Assembly: GCA_003797895.1 (NCBI GenBank)
Contig: RKQB01000008.1
Span: 1 to 32,795, forward strand
DNA length: 32,795 bases
Source of the DNA: Cyclobacteriaceae bacterium YHN15
GTDB taxonomy: Bacteria; Bacteroidota; Bacteroidia; Cytophagales; Cyclobacteriaceae
Direction: 5' to 3'
The notes below the pieces were generated by a model, which was not told the DNA's origin, ran no database searches, and was given only the letters and a program-made list of their open reading frames with translations. Both the position numbers and the translations under genes were made by a program. Positions 1 to 9,240 of the stretch are shown here, in pieces. How positions within the stretch are numbered: the stretch's first letter is position 1; each line of letters opens with the position of its first letter.

Positions 1-40
1 TCCGTACTCAAATTGACTCCGTATATCTGAATAAATACAA

Positions 41-80
41 TAAAAAATCGGAGTAAAGTGACAATTACACCTTGCTCCGA
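41..80 (-). terminator. Rho-independent terminator of the P-type ATPase gene
   Basis: Read on the minus strand, TCGGAG and CTCCGA form a 6-bp outer stem (bases 80-75 with 53-48). A short inner GTG/CAC stem sits inside, and a run of six T follows directly. It lies about 55 bp past the stop codon of the minus-strand ATPase, where a terminator is expected. The inner mismatches make the exact fold uncertain. Confidence 0.65.
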
Positions 81-134
81 CTTTGCTGAAGGAATTTTCC
101 AAGAAGCCCTAAGATAATCAAATAATTACCTATT

Positions 135-2849
135 TCAATCTTTTGATTTTTGATTATTCGAAAGATTAAGGCGAATGCGCTTCTCAATTGTGACTATAAC
201 AAACAAAGTTATAGAAACGCCGATAATCCTCCACCATGAGTCCATTTGTAAGGGAGAGGAATTAAAGAGGGTATTCATTACAGGAGAATAGATATAAAGT
301 AATTGAAAAAAGGTCATTGCCGCAACCCCAAAAAAGATCCACATATTCGTAAAAAAACCAATTTCTTCTATAGGCCTTACCATGGAACGGCAATTAAACA
401 GATAGGCAGCTTCCATAAAAATAAAAACACTTGTAGTTACTGTCTGACCATATGAAAGCGATTGGTTTAAATAAACCACTTCATAGATATACAAACCAAA
501 AGCTGCCATCATAATCAAGGTCCCGACTAAAAGTGTTCGCATTATCAGATCAATGGTAAGAATGGGCTGCTTCGCGGGTCTGGGTGGTTTATCCATTATC
601 CCAGGTTCTTTGGGTTCAAATGCCAACATTAAGCCCAAAAGAACAGCAGTTGTCATGTTGATCCAAAGCAATTGCACCGGCAAAATCGGAAGTTGGGACC
701 CTATGATCACAGCTACAAGTACAACAAGTCCTTCACCAAGGTTTGTGGGCAATGTCCATACAATAAACTTTGTTAGGTTATCAAATACACTGCGACCTTC
801 CTCGACAGCGCCCTCTATTGAGGAGAAGTTATCATCCGTTAGCACCATATCCGAAGCATCCTTCGCCACATCTGTACCCGTAATACCCATAGCAACCCCA
901 ATATTGGCCTGTTTGAGGGCAGGTCCATCATTGACACCATCCCCCGTCATTGCTACTATTTTACCTCTTCCCTGTAGGGCCTTTACCAGACGGAGTTTTT
1001 GATCCGGAGATACCCTTGCAAAAACGGAAACTGATTCTGCAAATTCCTCAAATTCGCTATCATCAAGCAACTGAAGTTCCTTACCATTTAAAGCTTTGAG
1101 TTTGCCGTCTTCTCTCAATCCCTTTAAACCGATCTGTTCGGCTATAGAAGCAGCGGTGACTGCATGGTCCCCTGTAATCATTTTTACATCGATACCTGCT
1201 TTTTGACAAAGCGCTACGGCTTCAATAGCTTCTTTTCTTGGAGGATCAATCATACCCTGCAAGCCTAAAAATATCATTTCTGAATTGGTATCCTCGTGAT
1301 TTATCCATTCCAGTTCCGTGGAAGGTATTTTCATTGCAAAACTCAGCACCCTAAGCCCATGAGAAGCCAGTTCCTCTACTTTTGCTAATAAATTATCCTT
1401 ATTTATAGGAACCAGATCACCTTTTTCATCATACATTTCCGAGCATCTTTCCAAAATTGCTTCTGAAGCACCTTTCATAAATATGATAGGTTGATCACCC
1501 CCATGAAGCGTTGCCATATATTGGTATTCAGATTCGAATGGAATAGTGCTTAACCTCGGCCATGAATTTTCAAGTTCTCCTGATTTGAATCCTGCTTTGT
1601 ATCCTGAAACCAATAATGCGCCTTCGGTGGGTTCACCTTCTATCATCCAAGCGCCGTTTTTTTCTTTTAATCCACTGTCATTACATAGTATTCCGGCCTT
1701 TAAGCAAAGCGAAAGTGATTTGAATGATTTAAGATCAACGGGCTTTCCATCCAATTCAACCTTTCCATCAGGATTATATCCAAGTCCTGTGACATCAAAA
1801 TACTTTTCTCCAGCAAATATCTTTTGAACAGTCATTTGATTTTCTGTCAGTGTTCCGGTTTTATCTGAACAGATTACATTGGTACTTCCCAAGGTTTCCA
1901 CAGCGACAAGTTTCCGGATGATGGCTTTTCTTTTAGCCATTTTGGAAACACCCAATGCAAGCATAATAGTCACAGCAACAGGTAATCCTTCCGGAATGGC
2001 TCCAACTGCAAGTGCTACTGCTACCATAAAAATTTCCCCGAAAGATTCTCCCCGAATCAAACCTACCACAACCAAAATTGCTGAAAGTCCAATGATCACC
2101 CATAGTAGCAAATGGCTGAAGCTTTTTATTTTTTGGGTCAAAGGAGTTTCCAAATCTTGTGCACCTGCTATGGATTGCTGGATTTTACCTACTTCTGTGT
2201 TATCACCCGTTGCAACTACGATGCCCCGGCCTTGACCATAAGTGACATTGGTCGAAGAGAAACCCATGCAGAACCTGTCACCGAGTACATTTTCAGAAGG
2301 TACAGGATCAACGTTTTTTTGGACAGGGACTGATTCACCTGTCAATGCAGATTCATCAACCTGCATGTCCCGAAGTTGGAAAAGTCTGATATCAGCAGGG
2401 AATTTGTCACCCGAACGTAAAGAAACCACATCTCCGGGCACAATATCAATAGAATCTATTACCTGTTTTTTTCCATCGCGAATTACTGTTGCTTTGGAGG
2501 CAAGACTGTCTTCAAGGGCATCAATTGCTTTAAGGGCTTTTGTCTCTTGTATATATCCAATAATTGCATTGATCAAAACCACAGCAAAGATGACTGCTGA
2601 ATCCACATATTCTTCTAAGAAGAAGGTAACTAATGTCGCAGCTAAAAGAATGTAAATCAGGGGTTGATGAAACTGTAAGAGGAATCGTAAAAAAGCGCTT
2701 TGTCTCTTTTTCTTCGTCAATTTATTTTTGCCGTACTTTCTGGTTTTTTCTTCAACCTCAGCTGAACTCAGTCCTGTTTCAGTTGATACACCGAGTATTT
2801 GTAATACCTCAGACGCTTCAATGCTATGCCAATCGTATTCTTGATTCAT
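135..2849 (-). CDS. Cation-translocating type II P-type ATPase
   Basis: An integral inner-membrane pump that uses ATP to move a cation. The 904 residues have the full P-type layout: an N-terminal cation-ATPase domain (about 1-75), actuator motif TGES at 170-173, the M4 ion-site motif PEGLP at 286-290, the phosphorylated Asp329 in DKTGTLT, hinge motif TGDGVND at 635-641, and a C-terminal group of membrane helices to about residue 890. Length and motifs fit the SERCA/PacL-like type II group. In M5 the NxxE pair (in TNLGE) is kept. In M6 the sequence is NMTTA (731-735), so the Asp found in calcium pumps (SERCA Asp800) is replaced by Ala735. I therefore do not name calcium as the substrate. The gene stands alone, with its own terminator and a 435-bp divergent gap upstream. 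Confidence 0.93.
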   Translation of the reverse strand: MNQEYDWHSIEASEVLQILGVSTETGLSSAEVEEKTRKYGKNKLTKKKRQSAFLRFLLQFHQPLIYILLAATLVTFFLEEYVDSAVIFAVVLINAIIGYIQETKALKAIDALEDSLASKATVIRDGKKQVIDSIDIVPGDVVSLRSGDKFPADIRLFQLRDMQVDESALTGESVPVQKNVDPVPSENVLGDRFCMGFSSTNVTYGQGRGIVVATGDNTEVGKIQQSIAGAQDLETPLTQKIKSFSHLLLWVIIGLSAILVVVGLIRGESFGEIFMVAVALAVGAIPEGLPVAVTIMLALGVSKMAKRKAIIRKLVAVETLGSTNVICSDKTGTLTENQMTVQKIFAGEKYFDVTGLGYNPDGKVELDGKPVDLKSFKSLSLCLKAGILCNDSGLKEKNGAWMIEGEPTEGALLVSGYKAGFKSGELENSWPRLSTIPFESEYQYMATLHGGDQPIIFMKGASEAILERCSEMYDEKGDLVPINKDNLLAKVEELASHGLRVLSFAMKIPSTELEWINHEDTNSEMIFLGLQGMIDPPRKEAIEAVALCQKAGIDVKMITGDHAVTAASIAEQIGLKGLREDGKLKALNGKELQLLDDSEFEEFAESVSVFARVSPDQKLRLVKALQGRGKIVAMTGDGVNDGPALKQANIGVAMGITGTDVAKDASDMVLTDDNFSSIEGAVEEGRSVFDNLTKFIVWTLPTNLGEGLVVLVAVIIGSQLPILPVQLLWINMTTAVLLGLMLAFEPKEPGIMDKPPRPAKQPILTIDLIMRTLLVGTLIMMAAFGLYIYEVVYLNQSLSYGQTVTTSVFIFMEAAYLFNCRSMVRPIEEIGFFTNMWIFFGVAAMTFFQLLYIYSPVMNTLFNSSPLQMDSWWRIIGVSITLFVIVTIEKRIRLNLSNNQKSKD

Positions 2850-3284
2850 CGAACTGTTTTAAAATAAAATTAATAACTGTTTTTTGACATAACTTAAATA
2901 TTAATAAATCAAAAAAATATGATAATTAAAAGGATAAATCAGTTGGGCGGAATCGATTTGGTCGGTAAATAGAAAAGGCATTTTGATTAAGATTGGCCTA
3001 AATATTTTAGATGAAAAATAGTTAAATTTTCAGGGATGAACAAAATGATATTTAATTATTTTATTTTGATTTTGGGGAGAAATTGTTTTTTTGGCTGCTA
3101 ACATCAAAGAACAAATGGTCTTTTAGTGAGAGATTCCAATTGACAATAATTAATTGATTTTTTTTTATTTTTCTCTTGTCAACCCACTCAATTTTTGATA
3201 AATGGCATAATAATTTTTGTTAAAATGATATATCTTTCAATGGCTTATCATTAACAGTTCAATTTTGATTACCCCAAACCATCA
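2850..3284. other. Divergent intergenic region without a gene
   Basis: This 435-bp, very A/T-rich stretch separates the minus-strand ATPase from the plus-strand dehydrogenase operon and must hold both promoters. I found no open frame with protein-like content on either strand and no convincing gene remnant. Candidate TTTG and TAnnTTTG-like words are present (for example around 3194 and 3230), but none have good spacing, so no promoter is called. Confidence 0.5.
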
Positions 3285-5090
3285 ATGAAGAGAAGCGCTT
3301 GGTTTATGAATTCTTTATTCTCAGCTGTAAAAATAAACCTAGGGTGCAGCATCTGTTTTTTGGGTTTGATTTTATTTTTTTCATGTGAACAACCAACACA
3401 ATTGCCTGAAGCAGATCCTGATAATGGAGGATTATTTTTACCTGATGGATTTGAAGCGGTTGTAGTGGTAGACAGCATAGGTAGGGCAAGACATTTGGCA
3501 GTTGATCAGAAAGGGGATATTTATGTAAAACTTAGGGTGCCCGATAAAAATGGGAATGGATTGGTTGCAATCAGAGATGAGGATAATAACGGCAAAGCAG
3601 ACGAGGTAAAATATTTTGGAGGATATCCTGATACAGGAAATTATGGGACAGGAATGCGCATTTATGGGGGCTACCTTTATTTCAGTACTGCTGGAGAAGT
3701 GTATCGGTACAAAATGGATAAAGATCAACTTTTGCCTATAGGCGAACCCGAACTGATCCTAATTGATGATTATAAAAATGCAAAATATGGGTATGAGCAT
3801 ATCGCTAAGCCTATTGCATTTGACAAAAATGGGCACATATATGTTCCGTTTGGTTCTCCTGGAGATATCTGTCAGGAATTCAACAGGAAACCTGGTTCCC
3901 CAGGTATGAACCCTTGCCCTCAACTTGAATGGCATGGTGGGATATGGCAGTTTGATGCCAATAAGCTTAATCAGACACAAAAAGATGGAAAAAGATACGC
4001 TACGGGAATCAGGTCAGTGGTGGCTATGGATTGGAATCAGGAAGAGAATGAACTCTACGTGGTCCAACATGGAAGGGATGACCTGAACAAGTCCTGGCCA
4101 GAACTTTTTGATCCTTGGCAAAGTGCTGTTTTACCTTCAGAGGAATTTTTAAGAGTGGAGGAAGGTACAGATGGGGGTTGGCCCTATTATTACTACGATC
4201 ATTTAGAAGGTAAAAAGAAATTGAATCCTGAATATGGAGGAGATGGGAAAATTCAGGGTGATGCTCATTTGGTGGCGCAACCTCTGATGGGTTTTCCGGG
4301 TCATTTCGCACCCAATGACTTGTATTTTTATAATAGCGATCAATTTCCTGAAAGATATAAGAATGGGGCTTTTGTAGCATTTCATGGATCAACTATAAGG
4401 GGTCCTTATCCACAAGGAGGGTATTTTGTTGCATTTGTGCCCTTTGAAAAGGGAAGGCCTACTGGAGATTGGGAAGTATTTGCAGATGGATTTGCCGGTT
4501 TAGATACCATTGTGAATACAGGTGATGCCCTGGCCCGCCCTATGGGTATTGCCTTGGGACCGGATGGTTCTCTTTATATTTCTGAAAGTGTTAAGGGAAA
4601 AATTTGGCGGATAATGTACAAAGGAAATAAATCTACATTTGGAGAAGATGCTTTGGCCAAGCTTGAGGAAAGAAAATATCAGAGGAGCAATATTAAAATC
4701 CCTGAAAAAGAATTGGACAATCTGGAAACAGGAATGATTGAAAGCGGAGCACAGGTTTATAATCTCTATTGTGGAACCTGTCATCAAAGAGATGGAAAGG
4801 GAGATGGGAACAGATTTCCGCCCATCCACAATTCACAGGTTGTAAATGGAAAAAACAGACCCTTGATTGAATTGATATTAAAAGGGCTTGAAGGATCTAT
4901 TACGGTTAAAGGTGTGGCTTACAATGGTGTGATGCCATCCCATTCCTTTCTTAGCAATAATGAAATTTCTGCGGTATTGACTTATATCAGGAAAAATTTC
5001 GGAAATGATTCTCCAAGTATTTCTGCCTATGAGGTTGGTACAGTGAGGAAATTGGTTGAAAATCAAGAACACCATGTGCAGAAAAATTAA
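3285..5090 (+). CDS. Lipoprotein PQQ-type sugar dehydrogenase-like propeller with C-terminal cytochrome c
   Basis: First gene of an exported catabolic operon. The N-terminus has a hydrophobic segment ending in LILFFSC (Cys34), a good lipobox, so the protein is probably anchored in the periplasm or outer membrane. Residues about 50-455 look like the L-sorbosone/glucose dehydrogenase beta-propeller (blocks such as VQHGRDDL, GWPYYYYD, FHGSTIRGP and GPDGSLYISE). Residues about 480-585 form a cytochrome c domain with the haem motif CGTCH at 496-500 and a candidate axial Met in GVMPSH. Family knowledge suggests oxidation of a sugar or alcohol with electrons passed to the attached haem; the substrate is unknown. 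An ATG eight codons later (3309) is an equally good start. The stop overlaps the start of the next gene by 17 bp. Confidence 0.88.
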   Translation: MKRSAWFMNSLFSAVKINLGCSICFLGLILFFSCEQPTQLPEADPDNGGLFLPDGFEAVVVVDSIGRARHLAVDQKGDIYVKLRVPDKNGNGLVAIRDEDNNGKADEVKYFGGYPDTGNYGTGMRIYGGYLYFSTAGEVYRYKMDKDQLLPIGEPELILIDDYKNAKYGYEHIAKPIAFDKNGHIYVPFGSPGDICQEFNRKPGSPGMNPCPQLEWHGGIWQFDANKLNQTQKDGKRYATGIRSVVAMDWNQEENELYVVQHGRDDLNKSWPELFDPWQSAVLPSEEFLRVEEGTDGGWPYYYYDHLEGKKKLNPEYGGDGKIQGDAHLVAQPLMGFPGHFAPNDLYFYNSDQFPERYKNGAFVAFHGSTIRGPYPQGGYFVAFVPFEKGRPTGDWEVFADGFAGLDTIVNTGDALARPMGIALGPDGSLYISESVKGKIWRIMYKGNKSTFGEDALAKLEERKYQRSNIKIPEKELDNLETGMIESGAQVYNLYCGTCHQRDGKGDGNRFPPIHNSQVVNGKNRPLIELILKGLEGSITVKGVAYNGVMPSHSFLSNNEISAVLTYIRKNFGNDSPSISAYEVGTVRKLVENQEHHVQKN

Positions 5091-5844
5091 TTTGATATAT
5101 GTGATATGCTTTTTGTTCATCGTATCCCATATTGATGCACAAATGCTGGAAGATTCAAAAATGAGGGATAGTATGACAGAAAAACCTGTGTACCAAGTCA
5201 ATCGACTGGAAGGAGAAATTATGATTGATGGGGTTTGGGAAAAGCCGGTTTGGAGAAATGTGGAAGCTTTGGAAATATCCCATTATATGGGAAGTAAGCC
5301 TCAATTTCTTCCTTCAACATTCGCCAAGCTTTTGTATGACGAAGAATACATCTATGGTATTTTTTTGGTAAAGGATAGGTTCGTGCAGTGTTTGGTGCAA
5401 GAGACCAATGGCCATGTTTCAGGAGATTCTTGTGTTGAATTCTTTTTTTCTCCCGATGAGTCAAAACCACTTTTTTATTTTAATCTGGAAATCAACTGTG
5501 GTGGAATTCCCCTGATGCAATATGTGACTGTCCCAAGAAAGGAGTACCAATTTCTTGATGAAATTGACATTAGGAAAGTGGAAATAGCCCATTCACTTCC
5601 CAAGAAAGTTTTTCCTGAGATCCAAGATGATACTTTATGGACCATAGAATTCAAATTGCCATTGAAAATACTCAAGCAATACGCAGAAATCAGTCATCCC
5701 CGACCGGGTGTAAAATGGAATGCCAATTTCTACAAAACAGCAAGTACTACCAGTAATAAACATTATTTGACTTGGTCTAAGGTTGACAATCCCAAACCGG
5801 ATTTTCACCTCCCACATTTTTTTGGAATATTGGAATTCAGGTAA
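5074..5844 (+). CDS. Exported CBM9-like carbohydrate-binding protein
   Basis: A 256-residue secreted protein with a Sec signal peptide ending in HIDAQ (about residue 22). The body resembles the family 9-like carbohydrate-binding module often found alone in Bacteroidetes: an opening block containing GEIMIDGVWEKPVW, a middle block with DSCVEFFFSPDE, and a C-terminal KWNANFYK...LTWS block ending in PHFFGILEF. Its likely role is binding a sugar or glycoconjugate at the cell surface. I place the start at the ATG at 5074 rather than a TTG six codons upstream, because the signal peptide then begins normally. The start lies inside the preceding gene, so the two are probably translationally coupled. 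Confidence 0.8.
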   Translation: MCRKINLIYVICFLFIVSHIDAQMLEDSKMRDSMTEKPVYQVNRLEGEIMIDGVWEKPVWRNVEALEISHYMGSKPQFLPSTFAKLLYDEEYIYGIFLVKDRFVQCLVQETNGHVSGDSCVEFFFSPDESKPLFYFNLEINCGGIPLMQYVTVPRKEYQFLDEIDIRKVEIAHSLPKKVFPEIQDDTLWTIEFKLPLKILKQYAEISHPRPGVKWNANFYKTASTTSNKHYLTWSKVDNPKPDFHLPHFFGILEFR

Positions 5845-5947
5845 GCGAAGAATAAAATATCGGAATATCATTGAATTTTGTATCAATGGGTGTATTGTAT
5901 TGGTAATGGTTTGGGAGATATTATTAAAAAAATTAGATTTAACAAAT

Positions 5948-7168
5948 ATGATCAATAGAAGAACTTTACTGAAAAGACTTTCTGCACTCCCCTTGGTGGG
6001 TACAATAATGGGAAGTGGAATCCCTGTTCAATCGGTTTTTGCAGATGTGCCCTTAGCGCCAAAGAGGGATTTGATAAAGGAATTGGGCTTGAGAACATTT
6101 ATCAATGCTGCAGGGACCTATACAGCCATGACTGCTTCTTTAATGCCCGAAGAGGTGATGGAAACCATTGAAGCCTCTTCGAAGGAATTCATTATGTTGG
6201 ACGATGTTCAGGATAAGGTTGGGGAAAAAATTGCGGAAATATGCCATGCCGAAGCAGCAACGGTAACTTCAGGCTGTTGGTCAGCTATGGTATTGGGATT
6301 GGCTGGTGTATTGACAGGCACAGACAAGGAGAAAATCGCCCAACTGCCAAATCTCAAAGGAATGAAATCCGAGGTTATTGTACAAAAAAGCCATAATGTG
6401 GCTTATGTTCACGCACTGACAAACACGGGAATTACCTTGATTCCTGTGGAGACGGTGGAGGAACTTGAAAATGCCATCAATGATAAAACAGCCATGTTAT
6501 GGTTCCTGAATTATCAGGCACCTGAAGGCAAAATCCAGCATGAAGAATGGGTAGCATTAGGTAAAAAGCATAGTATCCCTACCATGATAGATATAGCTGC
6601 AGATGTGCCACCAGTAGAGAATCTTTGGAAATTCAACGACATGGGATTTGATATGGTGTGTATTTCCGGAGGGAAAGCGATGAAAGGTCCCCAAAGTGCT
6701 GGGATCCTGATGGGGAGAAAAGAAATCATTGAAGCCGCGAGGTTGAGTGCCCCACCGAGGGGAAACACCATCGGTAGGGGAATGAAGGTCAATAAAGAGG
6801 AAATTCTCGGAATGTATGTGGCATTGGAACTATATGTTAATAAAGACCATGAAAAGGAGTGGAAATCATGGGAAGATAAGGTAGCCTATATTGAAGATAT
6901 TGTCAGCAATGTAAATTCCGTATCTACTTCGGTTTCTGTTCCTCCCGTAGCCAATCGCACTCCTTTTCTGAAAATAACCTGGAATCCGGCAGTAATAAAC
7001 CTGACCAGGACTCAAATGCAGGAGAAATTGAGGAAGGGGAATCCATCCATAGAAGTAATAGGTAATGGGGACCATGAAATCAGTCTCACTGTTTGGATGC
7101 TCAGACCCAATGAAGAAAAAATAGTTGCCAAAAGAATACAGGAAGAGTTGATTGCTGCAAAAGTTTAA
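5948..7168 (+). CDS. Tat-exported PLP enzyme of the SelA / D-glucosaminate-6-phosphate ammonia-lyase type
   Basis: A 406-residue fold-type I PLP enzyme. The closest recognisable group is the selenocysteine-synthase-like proteins, which include sugar-acid and amino-acid ammonia-lyases (DgaE type). Family marks are LGLRTFINAAGTYT near residue 38, VTSGCWSAMVLGLAG, DIAADVPP, and the PLP site SGGKAMKGPQSAGIL with Lys243 as the probable Schiff-base residue. Unlike most members it starts with a twin-arginine-like leader (INRRTLLKRLSALPLVG, then a cut near VFADVP), so it should act outside the cytoplasm. A longer in-frame opening from 5783 exists, but it would bury the leader and overlap the previous gene, so I use the ATG at 5948. 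It is 104 bp after the CBM9-like gene and 18 bp before the amidohydrolase. The substrate is unknown. Confidence 0.85.
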   Translation: MINRRTLLKRLSALPLVGTIMGSGIPVQSVFADVPLAPKRDLIKELGLRTFINAAGTYTAMTASLMPEEVMETIEASSKEFIMLDDVQDKVGEKIAEICHAEAATVTSGCWSAMVLGLAGVLTGTDKEKIAQLPNLKGMKSEVIVQKSHNVAYVHALTNTGITLIPVETVEELENAINDKTAMLWFLNYQAPEGKIQHEEWVALGKKHSIPTMIDIAADVPPVENLWKFNDMGFDMVCISGGKAMKGPQSAGILMGRKEIIEAARLSAPPRGNTIGRGMKVNKEEILGMYVALELYVNKDHEKEWKSWEDKVAYIEDIVSNVNSVSTSVSVPPVANRTPFLKITWNPAVINLTRTQMQEKLRKGNPSIEVIGNGDHEISLTVWMLRPNEEKIVAKRIQEELIAAKV

Positions 7169-7186
7169 TACCCAAAATTTGGAAAT

Positions 7187-8440
7187 ATGAAAAAGTCAGG
7201 ATACCTATTGCTCTATTTTTTATGTTTTGCTCCAATCAGCCTGATAGCTCAGAATTACCAAATGGTGATTAAAGGAGGACATGTCATTGACCCCAAAAAC
7301 AATATTGATGAATTGATGGATGTGGCCATTCAAGATGGTGTAATTGCAAAGATGGCAAAAAATATAGATGAAACAGGATCCCGGCAAGTCGTGAATGCCA
7401 ATGGCTTATTGGTAGTACCGGGCTTAATTGATATCCATGGCCATAATTTTTATGGAACCAGGCCCAATAGTTACCTCAGCGATGGCTTGGTGGCAGTTGA
7501 TCCAGACAGTTTTACATTTAGGGTAGGGGTGACCACCATTGTAGATTGTGGAGGACCGGGATGGAAAAATTTTCATGTTTTTAAAGAAAACATCATTGAT
7601 CATTCCAAAACCAGAGTTTTGGCATTTATGAATATAGTAGGTGAGGGTATGCGTGGTGGGGCATATGAACAGGACACTTCTGATATGAATGCCGCTTTGA
7701 CTGCCCAGACTGCTTTGAATTTCAAGGAACATGTAGTAGGGTTCAAGGTTGCCCATTATGCAAAAAGAGATTGGATTCCTGTGGATAGGGCGGTTGAGGC
7801 AGGAAATATAACCGGCTTACCTGTAATCATTGATTTTGGAGGCTCTATGGCTTTTGCGCCATTAAGATTAAGGGAATTGTTTTTTGACCATTTGAGACCG
7901 GGAGATATCTATACGCATGTTTTTGCTGAATTGGGTGGTGCCAGAGAACCTATTGTGGATTATGAAACCAGAAAATTCAAACCTTTTGTCAGGGAAGCTC
8001 AGGAAAGAGGGATCATATTCGATGTAGGATATGGAGGAGCAAGTTTTGACTTCAGGCAGGCAATACCCGCATTGGAAGCAGGATTTTATCCCAATACCAT
8101 CAGTACAGATCTTCACAAAGGCAGTATGAATGCAGCAATGAAAGACATGATCAATGTGATGACAACTTTTATGGCCATGGGTATGGAAATCCCTCAAATC
8201 ATCAAGGCAAGTACCTGGTCACCTGCTCAAGTAATACAAAGAGAGGAATTAGGACACCTGTCCGAAGGTGCCATTGCAGATATTGCCCTGATCAATATTA
8301 GAAAGGGCCAATTTGGGGTTTGGGATAAAAACGGATACAAACTGGATACGGACAAAAGGTTTGAATGCGAAATGACCATCAAAGACGGGGCTATTGTTTA
8401 CAGTTTGAATGGCCGTAGTGAACCTGTGGTGCTGAGGTAA
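7187..8440 (+). CDS. Exported amidohydrolase/deacetylase family metallohydrolase
   Basis: A 417-residue metal-dependent hydrolase of the amidohydrolase superfamily, with a Sec signal peptide ending in SLIAQ at residue 22. The TIM-barrel metal ligands are visible: HGH at 84-86, the candidate carbamylated Lys187 in GFKVAH, His244 in YTHVFAE, and Asp308 in STDLHKGS. The overall pattern is that of the EF0837/Atu3266 deacetylase subgroup. That group is frequently encoded beside SelA-like PLP enzymes, exactly as here (18 bp gap), which suggests the two act in sequence on one substrate. The reaction is probably hydrolysis of an acyl, amide or ester group; the actual substrate is unknown. Last gene of the plus-strand operon. 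Confidence 0.87.
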   Translation: MKKSGYLLLYFLCFAPISLIAQNYQMVIKGGHVIDPKNNIDELMDVAIQDGVIAKMAKNIDETGSRQVVNANGLLVVPGLIDIHGHNFYGTRPNSYLSDGLVAVDPDSFTFRVGVTTIVDCGGPGWKNFHVFKENIIDHSKTRVLAFMNIVGEGMRGGAYEQDTSDMNAALTAQTALNFKEHVVGFKVAHYAKRDWIPVDRAVEAGNITGLPVIIDFGGSMAFAPLRLRELFFDHLRPGDIYTHVFAELGGAREPIVDYETRKFKPFVREAQERGIIFDVGYGGASFDFRQAIPALEAGFYPNTISTDLHKGSMNAAMKDMINVMTTFMAMGMEIPQIIKASTWSPAQVIQREELGHLSEGAIADIALINIRKGQFGVWDKNGYKLDTDKRFECEMTIKDGAIVYSLNGRSEPVVLR

Positions 8441-8459
8441 TGTCTGTTTTGGAAAAGGA

Positions 8460-8556
8460 AGAGGCTGAAAATTAGAGGGTAGATGGTAGAAATTAGAAAC
8501 GGGAAACGAGAGCCAAGAAACAAGAAGCGAAGAAAATTAAAAATAAGAACTCTGAG
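8460..8556. repeat. Purine-rich heptamer-like low-complexity segment
   Basis: The gap after the operon is almost entirely purine on the plus strand and repeats units of about 7 bases ending in AAG (AGCCAAG, AAACAAG, AAGCGAAG). It encodes nothing recognisable. A similar but cleaner array occurs at 29348-29382. Confidence 0.4.
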
Positions 8557-8606
8557 TTAGGTTTTTAATCCCTAAGAATATGAGCCAAAGTCTCAGAACT
8601 CAAGAA

Positions 8607-8627
8607 TCCGAAGCCATATGCTTCGGA
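8607..8627. terminator. Hairpin between convergent amidohydrolase and RidA genes
   Basis: TCCGAAGC and GCTTCGGA form a perfect 8-bp stem around the 5-base loop CATAT. It lies 3 bp past the stop of the minus-strand RidA gene and about 170 bp past the plus-strand amidohydrolase. No good T-run follows on either strand, so it may act as an RNA 3' end or a weak bidirectional terminator. Confidence 0.45.
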
Positions 8628-8630
8628 TAA

Positions 8631-9092
8631 CTAGATGTAAGCGATACAGTCCATTTCTACTAAAGAGTCTCCTGGAACTCCCCCGTAAGTGGCGACAGTG
8701 GTTCTCACTGGTGGTTTTTTTCCAAATCTTCCTTTGTAGACTTCATTCATTCCCTTGTAGTCATTCAGGTCATGGAGATAGACATTTACCTTTAGCACCT
8801 TTTCCATGGAAGAACCTGCTTTGATCAATTCTTTTTCCAATTCTTTTAAAACATGATCTGTATGTGCTTTGATATCCCCATCAAAATGGGCTCCCTTTCC
8901 CGCCACAAAGATCATGTTACCCAGTTTGGTGGAACCTGAAAATAAGGGGACATCCTGATCCTGAACGACGTTGAACACTTCTTTTTCAGGGGTGGAGTCT
9001 GTTTCTGCTTTGGCAACAGCGCCTATTCCTGCAAATCCTGCAATGGTCGCCAGGAGTTTCTTTATGGTATTTCTTCTTTCGATTTTCTTCAT
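8631..9092 (-). CDS. Tat-exported RidA-family (YjgF/UK114) protein
   Basis: A 153-residue RidA domain (about 38-153) behind a twin-arginine-like leader (KIERRNTIKKLLATIAGFAG, ending near AVAKA at 29). RidA proteins hydrolyse reactive enamines and imines released by PLP enzymes to ketones and ammonia. The hallmark residues are kept: Arg130 in PPVRTTV and Glu146 in LVEMDCIAYI, so it belongs with likely active deaminases rather than the inactive relatives. RidA normally works in the cytoplasm, so an export signal is notable. It converges on the operon encoding an exported SelA-like PLP enzyme about 190 bp away, which suggests that it clears that enzyme's imine products. Start is the ATG at 9092. 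Confidence 0.88.
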   Translation of the reverse strand: MKKIERRNTIKKLLATIAGFAGIGAVAKAETDSTPEKEVFNVVQDQDVPLFSGSTKLGNMIFVAGKGAHFDGDIKAHTDHVLKELEKELIKAGSSMEKVLKVNVYLHDLNDYKGMNEVYKGRFGKKPPVRTTVATYGGVPGDSLVEMDCIAYI

Positions 9093-9240
9093 GTTTATTT
9101 GGGATTTGTATGAATTTTATAAGGAATGAATATATGGATTTGGAGACATAATTACAATCCTTATCTGTTGGGAGAAAGGATTAAAGGAAAATAACTTTTC
9201 ACAAATTTCTAAGATTCAAACAGATTAATTCAAATAGAAT

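Noticed and set aside
553..2887. Several plus-strand open frames opposite the P-type ATPase
   Set aside because: They lie antisense to a gene with clear motifs, have no protein-like composition or signal, and come from its codon pattern.
3138..3170. TTGACA as a sigma-70 -35 box upstream of the dehydrogenase operon
   Set aside because: Bacteroidetes primary sigma factors use a different consensus (TTTG / TAnnTTTG), and no fitting -7 box lies at the right distance.
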